Source: Theristus sp. LFF4_11
Taxonomy: Eukaryota > Nematoda > Chromadorea > Monhysterida > Xyalidae
Assembly (NCBI GenBank): GCA_030248135.1
Contig: JASANC010005440.1
Coordinates: 289,857-353,856 of the forward strand
Direction: 5' to 3'
Length of the DNA: 64,000 bases
A program made the position numbers and the translations under genes. The notes beneath the pieces were generated by a model. It was not told the origin of the DNA, searched no databases, and saw only the letters and a program-made list of their open reading frames with translations. This document shows positions 44,301 to 57,500 of the stretch, in pieces (position 1 is the stretch's first letter; the number at the start of each line of letters is the position of its first letter).

Positions 44301-47300
44301 TGTATTTGGCAGCACTATCCATTGTGAGCCTGACTGATGAGTATTGAGCGAATCAAGTTTCAATCTTTTCAGCGTTCCCTTTTTAACACAATTCCCAGCA
44401 GTTGAATTCGCGGATTGGCTGTATTTCGAATTGTGGCGTGCTTGAACTGCCTTAGTAGTACCAGAAATGAGTCAAGTGTTATACTTTGGTAGTATGACCT
44501 ATTCTTTTAAACGTGTCCCACTGAAATGACGTCGTGTGCCGCAAAACATGCGCTTGTCGTTCACAGCAAACCAGACTTTCCGTTTAGCCGATTTCTTCTC
44601 GTAAACAAATGGTGAATGTCGAATCAGTCACACCAAACCGAAATTTTAGTGCCTGTACTTTGACAAACAGGCGTTTTTAAAGCAAATGACGTCATTTTAG
44701 TCCGGACACGTTTGAATAAATCCACAATACTGTTACGTATACATGGAAATTGGAAACCAACAAAAATGCTACCAACTAGAATCAACGGCGGCGATTTCGT
44801 GGTGTTCTGCTCGGTGTTGGCGATGTCCTTGGCCCTGGCCTTGTCGCTCGCTCGTTGTTGCTGTTTGCCTCTTGAGCGTTTCGTTTTCGTCGACGTTTGA
44901 TCGACGCTCGTTACGGACGAACAGGCGATCGCCTCCTGGTGACAGAAAAACGTTTCTAAAAAAAGTCGCAACTTTTCTACACACTATGACCGCCACAGAA
45001 CGCGTGCATCAACTACACGCGTGTGCTCTAGTTTGGACCACTACAATACACACTACTACACTCGCTACACTCTAACTCAACTACACTGAATCAACTACAG
45101 CAACCGACCAATCAGCCAGTTTGGACTGTAGCATCGTTCGCACCTGTTTGATGAGCAACGGTTGCAGTGCGGCACTGTTGATGAAGGCGGATGATGGTAC
45201 ATCAGCGCTGGCATGGCCGCTTGCTGTCGTCTGCATTCGCGGCGGACTAGCGATCGTTGATTGCACGGAGGTCACTGAAGGAACGATGTTATAGCTCGAT
45301 TGATTGGAGTTCTCATTGCTTAAAAAATCTAATGCTGCGTTTCAGCGCTGCGTGCACACTTTCCGGGGAGCGCGCGAAATTCAAATGACCGTGTTATCTG
45401 GCCTTGAAAAATCAATCACTATGCGTGCACGCAGCTGAGAACCGCAGTTTTATTCATGAGACCACCCTGTTTTTTCCACAACATGGTTGGCCAGGTCGAA
45501 ATGCATGGTTCCTTCACACCAGAGCAAACAGGCAGACCAGATATTGTTCTGCTAGACCAGACAGAAGTAGCAAGCTTTGAGCAATCTGCAATACCAAACC
45601 ACCGACAGACACCACACCAATGAATTGTCGATTTCGATTATCAACCAGCAGCAAATGCGACGGCGAATTCGGTGTGAACGTGTGTGCACCTGTTGACGAT
45701 GACGTCATCGTGAACGCAGGTGGAGAGGTCGGCGAGAATGCTGGTGTTGATGGTGTTCTCATGGAGGAGCTGATCGTCGTGATGGACGTGCTCGTGGCTG
45801 TCGTTACGTCTGAAGAGTGTGGAGAAAAACATCGTGGAAATGGTTAGCGAAAGTTTATTCAATTCCGTCGTTTTCGACTCTTTCGTTGTTGTATTTTGGT
45901 GTGTGAGCTGTAAACCAGTTCCGATTCGGGTTTGGGCACAAGTTTTTGTTTCGTGAACGTGATCACACACGCCGACGTGACATGAATGAACATGTCAGAA
46001 ATTGCACGTTGTCAACAAAACTTCAGGGTCGTCAATCAATCACTTTTGTATGATTCGGACAGCTTGCATTGACTGAAAAAAACGTTATCTGAATTGAAGG
46101 ACAGCCAAATATACTCGACAAAACAAACAAAACGCAGAGGTTCCAAAACGTACTTGCTGCCATCTGTAGCGCAATCTGGCCGTCTTCTGTTTTCTTGGCC
46201 GATCGCCGTTGCCGTTTTGGTCGTTCGTCTTCTGAAAAAAATATGAAAACAAAAAATGAACACTGATTTTTTTTCTTTTTTGGAATATGATACCGACGCA
46301 TTTTTCCCATAACACCTGTTTTTCGGCGGTGCGCATTGTGGCGTGAATAAACACTGAAGAAACAGAAAAAACAGTCTCTATGCGCAAGCGACCGTGTTTG
46401 TTTGCTGTGGGCAGTTGCAGCAGCGTCATAAAAGAAAAGTCTCAAGCAGGGTCAAACCAAAAAAAACAATAATAAAAACCAACAAAACTCTCCCTCAATG
46501 CAAAATGAGCGCATACTTTGCTCGACAATCGTGACGCGCTTCTTGCGACTGTGCGCCGCCAAATTCGCCGGTGCCGACTTCGACGGGTGCACGTCAACGA
46601 CGGGCACGACGACGGGCGGGTGGACGGCCTTCAGGGCGCCCTTCGAGGTCGGCGGCGGGTAGCGAAGCGCCGTGCCGCCCGGGCACGACGCGGCCGCTGC
46701 GGCAACCGGCGGCGGTCTCGGTACCGCCGCCGGCTGAATGACCGCCCGCTGTGTGACGTGCGGCGGTCTGCCAGCTGCAGTGGCGGTATTGGCGTGCTGC
46801 CAGGGCGCGTTCGGCGGCGACAGCCAGCCGCCACTGACGGAGCAACTGTAATTCTGGTGCGACGGGTCTACGCCCGCCACCACCGGCGGCGGCGGGTTGC
46901 CGCTGCGCACGGCGGGACCGAAGTCGAACGTTGAATTGGAGTGCGGGAACGTGCGCGCCAGCACCGGTGTTCCGCCGTTGTGCGGCGGGCCTGGGCGAAA
47001 CGGGCAGGTTTTGATGGGCGATTACCGTATTTGTAATGTGAAATCATGGAGTTTTCTATTCTGATTTAGTCGACACTGCTCATTGTACTACCAAGTTCGG
47101 TACTGCCCCAAATGTTTCCCAATCGAACCCGTTGATCGATTAGCTAGGATTGCAACAGCTCCAACGGTAAACCAATCACCGTATGTCACAACCAAATCAG
47201 CCAGAACATCAACGATGAATACTTTTATAAAAAGTGTTCGCAGTGCTCTGGCGCCGAGAGAGCCACGATGCAACCAATCACAGCTGGGGTTGGCATGGGA

Positions 47301-50300
47301 AGTAAAACCAGCTTTTTTTCAGAAATACAAAAACCGATTTTTACCATCCCTAATCACAGCTGAAGCAAAACTTCGAACAAGAAAAAATACCAACCGGTCG
47401 CGCTAAACGGTGCCAGCGTGGTGAGCTCCGTCAATTGCGGCATGTACGGTTCCGCATAGAGCGAGCCATCAGACGCAGCAACAGTCCCTGGTCCACCGTC
47501 GTGCGTCGGCAGCTTCGCACTGGACGAGCGCAATATGCCCATTCGTTTTCGATCCAAATTATTGCTGCCCGGTTGTTGACTGGTTTCAGAATGGCGCACT
47601 TCGACGTTGACACCGCCCGTGGCAGCGCCGACACCGCCGCTTGGCGGGTATGCGACGGGGGCGTAGGAGAACGTTGGTGTGCCTCCGGTGTCCGTCGGTT
47701 TGTAGGGGATCTGGAGGAAGGGTTGGATGGAAAACAGTGGACACGACTGGTTGGTGACGATATGAAACTCACACAGAAGACAGTATAATGTAAAAATATG
47801 ACAACAGTCAGCAAAAGCGAACGGCAAAGCGAAACCGCAGAAGACAAGACCACATGATTGTGTTTTGGCGCTGATTTTCAGGATTTTGGAGGTGGCACAG
47901 AATGACAACTCTGATTCGTTTTGCCCTCAAGAAACAGTCTAAGGTGAGTGACGCCACCATTCCATTAACATGTAATAGGTTTTTCTCGGCTAATCCGCAC
48001 ACCATCTTCCAACTAAGCCTTCACTGTCCCAGCATTACCTGCGAGCATCGGCTGTACCCAACCAGCAGATTCGCGGCCTCGTAGTCAGTGCTCGTCAGCT
48101 GGTGCGTCCGCCGCGGTGCCCCCTGCCCGCCGACCTTGTCCGCTCGTCTCGCGGTCTCGTGACCGCAAACGACCGCCGTGGTGACCGCATTGCTGTTGTT
48201 GTTGCTGCTCAGCGCACTGCACGACCGCGACTTCCCGTCACTGCTGCTGTTGCTGCTCGGCGACGTCAAACTGGCGCCAGGTGGCTGTGAGATTGACGTC
48301 AACGTTGGATCGTTCGCGTTGTTGTTCAGGATCGAGTCGCAGTCGACACTGGTGTCGTCGCCTGAAATGATTGCACGGTTTGTTTTTGGGTTTCTTCTTC
48401 TGCGTCTGATGTAGGCCGGGGCCAGGTCCAGACAACTTGGGTGACTTGATTGCTGTTTTGTTGCTGTTGTTGTGCATTGGACTCCAGAGTGCTGACTGAA
48501 TTGGTATATGTGTTGAGTTGAACTACAGATAAGAAAGGCAGTGACGCAATATGACCGATCGAGCGGGCTCGGTCGGGTGCGGACGCTGCTGTAGGAGCTG
48601 CGTCGATGTCCGCACTGAATTGATATGGCTTAGGTTGCGGGTGATTGTGATGACTGGATAATAGCAAGATGCAGACAAGAGCACAACAACGAGTTAGGCT
48701 TGCAAATTTTGCATTGTTGTTTAAAAAAAAAACTTCTGATACCAGGATCAGCCACCCAAGCTGAAGCAGCCAATCAGCGAACTGGATTTTAAAAACAGTG
48801 ATCGCAAGAAAAGTGCAGCGTTTCGTGCGGCTTTTTAACAGTCTCAATGCGTGCGAAAGGCAAAAGCTCTACTAAACACTCTTTTGTTCGCAAAACTCAA
48901 GAAAGCAAGCATTTCATCTCCACAGTACGCGAAAAAATTACCCAGGGACTTCATGATTTCGTCCAAGCTGGGCTGTAACGGCTGCAGACCCGGTTGAATC
49001 ACGTCCGAGTTTTTGCCGAGACGAGCTGCAAAATTGAAAAACAAAACAAAAATGTGGTTCAAATAAATCAAATAAACCACAGTCGAACTCTTAAATTATA
49101 GACAATCATTGATTGGTTGCCAGGTTACCAACATAGATTATTGGTTGGTGATCACGTAATGCATGCTTTCTGTGCGTGCCGGACAGACTCCACCTCCACA
49201 GCAACGCCTGCGCAGAAAACATGCATCACGTGATCACCAGCTAATCGTATATTTTTAGAGTTAAGCTGTGGAACAAAACGCACGGAACGGATTGCGGAAT
49301 AAAACCAACAGTCTGTGAAGGTGAAACGAATCAGCAAAAAACGACGAACCAATATCTTTTGGATCCGGAAACATGTACGGCTGCGAGAGGCTTTCGAATA
49401 ATCGATCCGTGAATGGATTGTTCAAATCGTCATCTTCTAACATCAATTGTGAAAGGGGTACGCTCGCTGAAATAGTGAATTCATGTTATAAAGTTCGAAG
49501 GTGCATACTTCAAAGACCAATTCAAATACTGCGCGTCGATTAGATTGGTACAAAACAGGGCAAAATTAATCCGCAGGTGACGGGATACTGGTGCAGCCAA
49601 CCAATCAGCCACTTGCCTACGAAGTTTTGATCGACTGCATCCTCAATGTACCTCATGTTTGTGCAAAAGTTAATAACAAATGAACCGACTTGTTCTCGGC
49701 GGGTACGGCGGATGTGGAATATAGCAGCCCTCTTGGATCTGCTGCAGCTCTGTAAGCATCGGGCAGCTGCTGTCCTGAAAGATCTTTTTTCGTAAAACTG
49801 ATTCACTAAAGTCGCTGAACAATTCTTTACAGACGACCTCTCTCTTTCAACTCTTCAGCGTATGTGCCTCAGAACGCAAAACCACTGCATTAGTGTTTCA
49901 CTAAATTTCGTTTGTCACCGGCTGAAATGCTGGCTTGACACAAAAAAATTGCTGCTTGCTGCGACAAAAATTTGCATGGTGATACAAAAAGCTGGCGCGA
50001 TAAGAATAGACAAGAAAAAGGACTTCTTCGGCACCACCGAACAAAGCGAACACTTTATGACTGCAGCATCTCATCAGTACCGCAGCGGACCAATCAGCTG
50101 GTCCGATTCAAAACAGCAGCCAATCAGTGCGTCGGGCAGCATCGACACCAACCTTGAGCGATTTATTGTGCCTCGAGCGGATGCGATGTGCGTAGTAGTG
50201 GCGCCAGCGTCTGTACTGCGCCGACACCGCCTCCGGTCGTCGTTTCCAGTACATTCCTTCCAAGATTCCGGCGCCTCCCTGACCAGAACAAAAAACTTTC

Positions 50301-52366
50301 TGCCACTATGCTAGCAACAACAACAATGGACCAATCAGCAAATCCGAATTGAATTGCGGCCAGTCGGTTTGAAGTCAGAGTCAGATGAACTATTGAGAAA
50401 ACAAAAAACTCCCACCCGTTTTGCGCCGGACAAATCCTGATACGGCTGCTTGAGGCTTTCGTCGGGGACGTTGAAATAGCAGTATGGTGCCTTCTTGCAC
50501 GGTTTGTGCGCGCCGACTGAAAGATTGTTTTTTTATTTCATCTAAACATGTTTCTCAAACAGGCAAATGGTGGAGGGGAGCTAGAAATTCAAAATAAAAT
50601 CCAAAATTGTTTTTTTTTCTTTAATTTGCAAATAACAACGAACACTCCATGAACCAGGCGCGCCAGATGACGTTGTTCAAGCGGATGCGATGCTTCTGAT
50701 CAAGACGAAGGCCCTTGAAGTCCTTCCATTTCGGTGTGGTCAGTTTACTGCAAGGCAAACACAACAAAAACTTAAAGGTTTTCAACTCTAATTTTAAAAA
50801 AAAAGTTTCAAAAATTTCATAGCCGCTCACAAATACGCCGTCGTAATCGCACGTTTCAACGGGCCGAGACTGACGTCAATAGCGATCGATTTGGAGCGTT
50901 TCGGACCGAATTTGTAGAAGGTCACCGGTTTCGCTTTTTCAGTGACCTGAGAAATGACGCGGCATTCATGAAACAGTATTTAATGACGCGTAGCTGCGTT
51001 ACAAACACTACAGCTACGCGGTCACTCAATGCTGCTTCATGAATGCCCCTTAAGAAAAACAGTCGGCTATTAGAAAGGGAAACAATCATTATTGCACATC
51101 AGAGCAGCTAGAGGTTAAAAGCGTCACGAATCAGCCGATCCATCCATTTATCCATTTTATTTCGCGAAAAAGCAGGAACTCCGACAAAACTGTATGAACA
51201 GCATATCAGCCAATCAGTTGAACACAAAAAAGGCTCCGTTCCGTGGCGAGTTTACAGTGAAATACCACCGTCGTTGTGACCTATAACCAGACGAAGTGTT
51301 TCAGACTTGATAATAGACCGAACACCACACTTGTAAGGTCATACAGTTTCAGCATTTGGCCACATCACTGAGGCATCCGCTCTGATGCATCTGATGTTGG
51401 CAAGGACAACATGCAGAGAGAACCACGATACAACATAGGGTTGATTTCACTGTACAAAAACAAAATTTCCAGAATTTCAAATTAATGTCGTCACAAAAAC
51501 ACCTCCATGCCCACCTTTGCAACCGCACGATCGTTCACGGTGTCGTCGTCGGTGGTGACATCAACGTCAACCACAACGTCAACATCAGAGTCGTCATCGG
51601 TTGTCACCTGGCGAAGGAAAAAAAACAAAATGGTTGATCTGCTGAAGGCATCTCACCGAATCGAACCTGATCCACAAACAAGAAACAGCTTTATTGGAGC
51701 TTTTGGAGAATGACTCAACCTAGATTTATAACCGACAAACCACAACCCAACCAACCTCAACCACAACCAAGAAAGGCACAATAAAAATGGTATTTCCCAT
51801 GACTCCTTTCACCAAAAAAAACTTCGGTGACCCATTGCTTGGTCCACTTTTAAAAGACCGGAAAACTCCTCGGGAACGGTTTTTTTTCGGAATACAGTCG
51901 AACTTTAAAATTATAGGAAATCAGCTGATTGGTTGGTGGTCACGTGATGCACACTGTCTGTGCAGACATTGCTATGGGCGCGGAGTATGCCTGCACAGAA
52001 AGCATGCACCAAGTGACCACCAACCAATCCGCTGATCCTATAATTTAGAGTGCGACTGTAGTAAGGTTTCTTTGCAGCACACTATCTCGTCTCGTTCCCA
52101 AATTGTTCACAGAGGCCATCACTGATAATTAACCGCGCCAAAACGCAGAGAACCTCCACATAAAATGGGGACCGTGTATGCAGTTCCGACTTGTTTTCAT
52201 TCCGAATCCTCTATCCCCGCCCTCCATTCACCTGTTCATGTTGGTGCACCGCTGATGACATGAAATGCCCGCTGTGTATCGGCTCCGGTTGTCCAGCCGT
52301 CGCGATAGACGCCGTGTTCGTCGAGGACGTCGCCGTGCTGTCCAGCTGCTCCAGCATGCCGTGCAT
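41325..52366 (-). CDS. MLXIP: Mondo-family bHLH-zipper transcription factor (MLXIP/ChREBP homolog; 23 coding exons, 1130 aa)
   Basis: Complement of exons 41325-41428, 41739-41874, 42191-42314, 42720-42819, 43092-43176, 43472-43614, 43911-44037, 44777-44935, 45144-45274, 45690-45809, 46154-46231, 46517-46990, 47395-47710, 48039-48361, 48942-49025, 49350-49466, 49678-49774, 50153-50278, 50416-50516, 50644-50747, 50831-50946, 51515-51607, 52232-52366; 3393 nt. Mondo conserved regions are clear: IHSGHFM (30-36), KPVTFYKFGPKRSKSIAIDV, KLTTPKWKDFKGLRLDQ then HRIRLNNVIWRAW, GMYWKRRPEAV, and VIQPGLQPLQPSLDE. The bHLH starts at RKRMLHLHAEQSRRSALK (931-948) with the E-box contacts H936, E940, R944; a zipper and the C-terminal WMC/DCD-like domain (NPKFWL, LLSPLFDSYV) follow. 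In animals Mondo pairs with Mlx, shuttles from cytoplasm and controls sugar-responsive genes through CACGTG-type sites. An acidic exon (51515-51607) between the first two conserved regions is unusual. The intron after exon 43472-43614 starts with GC. Confidence 0.95.
44141..44304. mobile_element. Mariner-like MITE (cagtcgaac family), in a Mondo intron
   Basis: Begins TACAGTCGAACTCTAAATTA and ends TAATTTAGAGTTCGACTGTA, perfect inverted ends with TA borders. Holds CACGTG at 44188-44193. It is 104 bp upstream (transcription sense) of the exon at 43911-44037. Confidence 0.88.
49079..49270. mobile_element. Mariner-like MITE (cagtcgaac family), in a Mondo intron (decayed)
   Basis: Left arm cagtcgaactcttaaattat; right arm ends agagttaagctgtgg, diverged. 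One CACGTG at 49227-49232. No coding content. Confidence 0.7.
50961..51050. mobile_element. Small hairpin MITE (gcattcatgaagcagt family), in a Mondo intron
   Basis: Left arm ggcattcatgaaacagtatt and right arm aatgctgcttcatgaatgcc around a gacgcgtagctgcgtt hairpin. It starts 14 bp upstream of the exon at 50831-50946. Confidence 0.8.
51893..52060. mobile_element. Mariner-like MITE (cagtcgaac family), in a Mondo intron
   Basis: Left end TACAGTCGAACTTTAAAATT, right end TAATTTAGAGTGCGACTGTA, TA borders. CACGTG at 51941-51946. Confidence 0.82.
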
Positions 52367-52460
52367 TTTTTGGTGGGCGTCTGTTGGTTGGTTGGTTTGC
52401 CTCGGAGAGAAGACTGTAAGAGAGACACATGGGAGTGGACGATTTGGTGTTACATACTCA

Positions 52461-52550
52461 GGGGCATTCATGAAGCAGTATTTAGTGACCGCGCAGCTAT
52501 GTTTTAACACACAGCTACGTGTCATTAAATACTGCTTCATGAATGCGCCT
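52461..52550. mobile_element. Small hairpin MITE (gcattcatgaagcagt family), in the 5' intron of Mondo
   Basis: Left arm gcattcatgaagcagtattt, right arm aaatactgcttcatgaatgc, near-perfect pairing of the 90-bp palindrome. Confidence 0.82.
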
Positions 52551-53038
52551 TCACTCCGGGTTATTTGCAGTTGGTGACTGTTTCTCGAGTGCGACCCGTT
52601 GAGCGGTTGAATTAATGTGTGTGCAGCATGTCTGAACCTGTTACTTTTTCGCAGAACATATACAGTTCGCGTAAGCCGGGATCGGAATTGCAAGAAAATC
52701 TATTTTCGCCACAAATGAGGTGCTTGATATTGAGCCAATCGCGACACCTTGATTCTGCTACACTGCAATTCAAAGCTTCATTCATATGCTCTGCATTCTG
52801 GGGAGAAAAGTGACAGGTTTGAAGCATACTTTGCCATAACATCTGGCCAATCATCACACGGGGGTTGTTATGTTGTGTTGCACAAAACGTCTTTCAACGT
52901 TCACACGCAACCACTGATAGCAACGCTTTCAATGTTTTGTTTGCGTCACTCACAACCGACTGACGGTCTAACCGAATAAAAAAACATTGTCGCCACAAGT
53001 TCGATATATAACAAAGCCAAAATTAAAAAAAAACTCAC

Positions 53039-53105
53039 CTGAATAGTCCACCGAGCGCACTTGTACTTCGCCGTTGGCTTGGCTCACGATCAAGCTGATG
53101 GATCA
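53039..53105 (-). other. Probable untranslated first exon of the Mondo gene (3' border firm, 5' end unknown)
   Basis: A strong donor TTCAG|GTGAGT ends at 53039 and joins in phase to the acceptor before 52413. The frame runs back through RSVDYS and QANGEV to a stop near 53103 with no Met, so the ATG is most likely MHGMLEQ in the next exon (52364-52366) and this exon is 5' UTR. The alternative is another coding exon upstream; I see none. Confidence 0.5.
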
Positions 53106-53108
53106 GAC

Positions 53109-53241
53109 CACGTGTTTTTCTCTAGTTTCCCGTGAAACATCGCCAGCGCATTCACAGACTCTCGAAACCGTTTCGCCAAACATACACACACACAAACACG
53201 TCAATAACTGATACACGAACGCAGCGAAATATAATCACGTG
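53109..53241. promoter_or_regulatory. Two CACGTG E-boxes upstream of the Mondo first exon
   Basis: CACGTG occurs at 53109-53114 and 53236-53241, close to the presumed start of transcription. Mondo:Mlx dimers bind E-boxes, classically two spaced by 5 bp; here they are 121 bp apart, so this is not a canonical carbohydrate response element. Self-regulation is a guess. Confidence 0.35.
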
Positions 53242-54590
53242 ATGTGATTGCGATAAACGGTGGCGCTGAAACGGCACACTTTGCTCGGTGTTTTGAAAAA
53301 AGACACGCAGTTGTTGCACGGTCGCACGGGGAAAAACGAAATAACGTTACACAAACGTTTTACGCGAACGAAAGATAACAGATTATGTTCAAACACAGCA
53401 TGACAGTGGACCGACTGGGCTTGCTGTGCGTTTGTTTACGACAGTTTTTTTTTCATTTCATCGTTTCGAACATTGTCCAAAAGGTCACAGATCATTTTAT
53501 GCCCTTTTGAGCGCAGAAAACAGCTTCATTCCGGTTTTGTGTACTCTGTGGAAGAATCAAATTTCAATCATTAAAAACCAAAATACAGGAGCACAATAAC
53601 AAGGCACCGGGAACGAAATAATATCGAGTTTCCGAATAAAGTCAAGTAAGCAGTCCCACTCCGGACAAGTATAATGAATAAATGATATTTTGATCCTTAG
53701 CATTGTGACAATTTCGCACAAGAATCCCGGTTATCATGGTCAAACGTAACATGCAAAAAAAGAAACAAAATCAGACCTGCGTCCAGCGGTTTGCGAACCA
53801 GCTTGAGACAAGGAGGAAATATTTTAAAGTTTTAATTTTTCCAAAATTGCAAACATGAATGGAAAGAAAAATGAAGACAACGTGCATTTCTAATAATTTT
53901 GTTTTCGAAGATCCCAGTATCAAATATGCTCCCAGTTGTTTCCCAATTCTTGACAAATCCTGGTCTTAAGACGGGTCGGAAACCGGTGGGAGCGCAGGTT
54001 GGCATATTTGCCGCTGTACACAATCCTGAGTTTCACGTTCAACCTCAAGCAAATTGAATATCTGAATCCGATTAGCCCCGTCACGACTGCGCAGTGATTG
54101 CCGAAGTCTCGCAGTTCGATCAACTGAATTGCATAATCGACAATGATAACAATAACGCTCAACACTCATCTTGCATACTTTCACCGAACTATACACAAAT
54201 ATAACGAAGCACACGTTGCGGGAATTTGAGCAACCAAGCCAAATGTACACACACGGTAGCACGCGCTGAAGTATGAATGAAATGCAACACAATTTTGCCG
54301 CAATTTTCGAACACAACAAACCGAGCTACTGACTGATCAATTCGTTGTGAATTCAAAATGAAAAAAAGTTAACAAATAATGCGTGAGAATCGACCATGGT
54401 ACTGGATATCTGCTGCAAATAAATCTCGACACGAAAAAACTTTTTGAACTGCGAACTATTGAACAATATTTGTCCAGTGTTGTGCACAAAAAAAACCGAA
54501 ATTCTGAGATAACAGCGAACCAATAACTAAAAATCCCAGCCAAAATCTCGCAAACACCAATAAAACCACCACAACACCCTTTTTGTATTA
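53242..54590. other. Intergenic between Mondo and EI24, no gene recognised
   Basis: It holds the 3' flank of EI24 and the far promoter of Mondo, both on the minus strand. Minus-strand open frames of 81-117 aa at 53920-54319 overlap in different frames and match no family I know, so I treat them as chance. Confidence 0.5.
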
Positions 54591-57500
54591 TCATCGGTCG
54601 TGTGGTCGATTTCGCTGTTGCTGTTGCTGAATTTGAAGTTCGCGAAAAATTCGCGACGAAAAATAAACCGACAATTTCGTGCACAAATGTAAACTCGGAC
54701 GAAACCAGGCGACCGCTGGGACTCGATCCGATTTGGGTTGTTTTGCACTCGGTGGAGGGCTTGCCTGCAAAAAAGTGGCACAACGTAGAACTGACAGACT
54801 ACGGATCGGCATTTGCACGCTGAATATGGATGTGTTTCAATCGAGACAGGATTGGTTCCAGTTGAATGTTCAGTGAGCCAAGCAAGCTTGTCAGTTGCTG
54901 CGATATGATACTAACTTCGCCCAAAAAATGTAACAATTTTCATGCACCAACAGACTCTAAATTCACAAAACAACGCGGATCACACAAATCAGCCAAATTG
55001 TGGCGCACTGTTAGAACGTAACCGACGGAAGTGACGTCATTCATAGAACGCATCCGACTGAGCGCTCGATCTTGAAATTTTAAAGAAACCAGTATCCTTG
55101 AACTTGTACACGACAATCGGGCGTTTCCAAAACCTATGACATCACGTCCGCCTCACTCTCGCACATTCCACTAAACCGGTCGCGTTCACAAAACTGACGT
55201 CATTCCGCTGTGACACGTTCCACCAAAACGCCTGTACCTGATAGCTGCTGACAATGAACAACGGAAAGCAGACGCCGAACACGCAGCCGCGCACGATCGC
55301 CGACGTCGCGCCCACCGTCGTCGCCATCGTCAGCGGCAGACCGAATCCGGCGTAATACGCCCAGTGCGCCTGAATGACGCTGAGGCGCCGGTGCAGCGGC
55401 CAGCCGCGCGACATCCAGCGGTACTCGAAACTGTACAGACTGTACAGCAGGCAGAAGTGCACCAGACGGAGAGCGGGACCGATCGCTGCGATCGGGATCA
55501 CGAGCGAGATCAGCGCGCATTGGCCGAGAAAGAACGTCTCCAGTAGCACGGCCAACAGGAAGTCGGCGATGCCGCGGCTGGAATGGTTGTTATTGGTGGT
55601 TTTGTTCAGTTTCGCACATGTGTATTCCTAAGTGTTCATTTTCCAAGTGTCTATGACACCGGTCGTTGCTGACGAGTCCAAACGGTGTCTCGGCGTGCAA
55701 CGAATAATTATTGGCGAAACGCCCAACAGATCTGCTAAATAATTTGATTGTATTTGTAATTGTATATTTGCTTTTTCGAAGTTATTTGTTCAGGCAATTG
55801 TCAGCTTATTGATCAAAACTTGTGACTTGTCGCCTGAAATCACCGTTCGTTCGTTCGTTACTTATTGAACAAAACGCTGTTTTTAGAGTCAGTTGCCCTT
55901 GCATAGAATTGCCGCGTTAATGACAAAAAACCGAAAATCAAGCAAAAAGGCGGAATGAAATTCACTGATTACCTGTGTCAATCATGCTAGTGCAACAGCC
56001 ACTCAACCAGCGTGCACCATTCAAGCCAAGCCACCACTTTTAGTCAGCGGATTGCAGAACAAAAAGCAGCCTTCCGAAATCGCAAGCTTTTCAACACCAA
56101 AAAAGCACCGCCAGCCAACCTGAACGCCTGCGCGACCGGCTCTTTACCCTGATACCGTAGCGCCGCATTGGCGATGTCCTGGAACCAGAGTGCGTTCACG
56201 ATTCGGGTGACGAGAAACAGCGGGAGCAGCCAGAGAACGCTAAAAAATGTAAAAATGGTACCACCCATCATAAAAAGGTGATGCTTCCGAAATGAAGCAC
56301 GCAACAGTTGTCGAGAATTTCGCAACAGTTCCACATTAAACAGCTCGGTTGCTAAAAAAAACAAGCTGATTGATTTCGAAAATGAGCCAAAAACACAATA
56401 GACCGTTTCAATTTCAAACGCAACCACATCGATATGCGATTGCGAATCCAAGTATCGTTCAAAATCCGATACAGATCAAATCACATGTTCGAATTCACAA
56501 AATCACGGTTTCTCCAGTTTGCAATTCCAATGAACAAACTCATCATGGCACACCTGAACAAATACGAAACGACCCTGAGCAACAGACGCCACGAATGCGC
56601 CCACCGGGCGGACTGAAAAAACCGCGCGGCAGTCATCGAGACGATTTCACTCAAAGTGAGCTGAGCGTTGTCGTCCAATAGTTCGAGTTCAATCGAGGCG
56701 CTGACGTTTTCCGGCGGGTTTTCGAGCGAATCGACGTCGTCGTCGTCGGTGGTTCTGCTGGCAGGCGTGATACTAGACATCGACATCTGCAGCAGCCAGA
56801 GCACACAGTAGCACGAGAGGATGCAGCTCAGGTTTGCGGCGATGCACTGCACGATCCTGCAGTGGTTGGAATTCATCACAAGCAAAGCGTTTGAAAAATA
56901 GGATTCTTGTTGTGGTGATTTCCTGACAGATGATGATCTCTCTTGTGATCGACGCATGAAAACGATGAAAGAAACGGACAGATTACAAAATGGTAGTTCC
57001 AAGATTCGAAACGGGGTACTGTGTACTGCCGTGTGTGAAGAAGAAAAGATCAGGCTTATTTTTACAGCCAACTAACTGCGTGTCAATTTGCATCGTATTT
57101 ATATGAACCACGCACGGTGAATGAGCCTCAAACAAAACCATGTACAGTGCGATGCAACTCGTTCAATGAACGCCTCAATTGAGCTTACCGATCGGCTCTA
57201 CTAGCTCCATGCAGCCAATTAGCATGCGGTTTTGGAACACATACAAAGCATGATTTTGACACTGTTTACCGGTTGATCAATAAATTCAGCATAATTTTTC
57301 ATTTTAATACTGGCATGATCTCATCAACAAATCGAGAATTCGATGCAACACACGGCATCATCAACAGTAAAACCAAACAACAATACCGTTTTCTCGCTTT
57401 CGGTCGATTGCGGATCGCTGGTCCACCGTGCACCTCGGCGGCTCGCGAGGGCGGCGTCGCATCGCGAGACGACGAATCAAACGCCGCAGCCGCTTGCTGA

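Noticed and set aside
48360..48530. Extra Mondo exon (reads QLNTYTNSVSTLESNAQQQQ)
   Set aside because: Its acceptor phase fits but no donor gives the phase needed by the next exon, while the flanking exons join directly in phase. An alternative exon is not excluded.
53920..54319. Minus-strand frames of 81-117 aa downstream of EI24
   Set aside because: Overlapping frames with no homology and no splice signals; EI24 already has a good stop at 54591.
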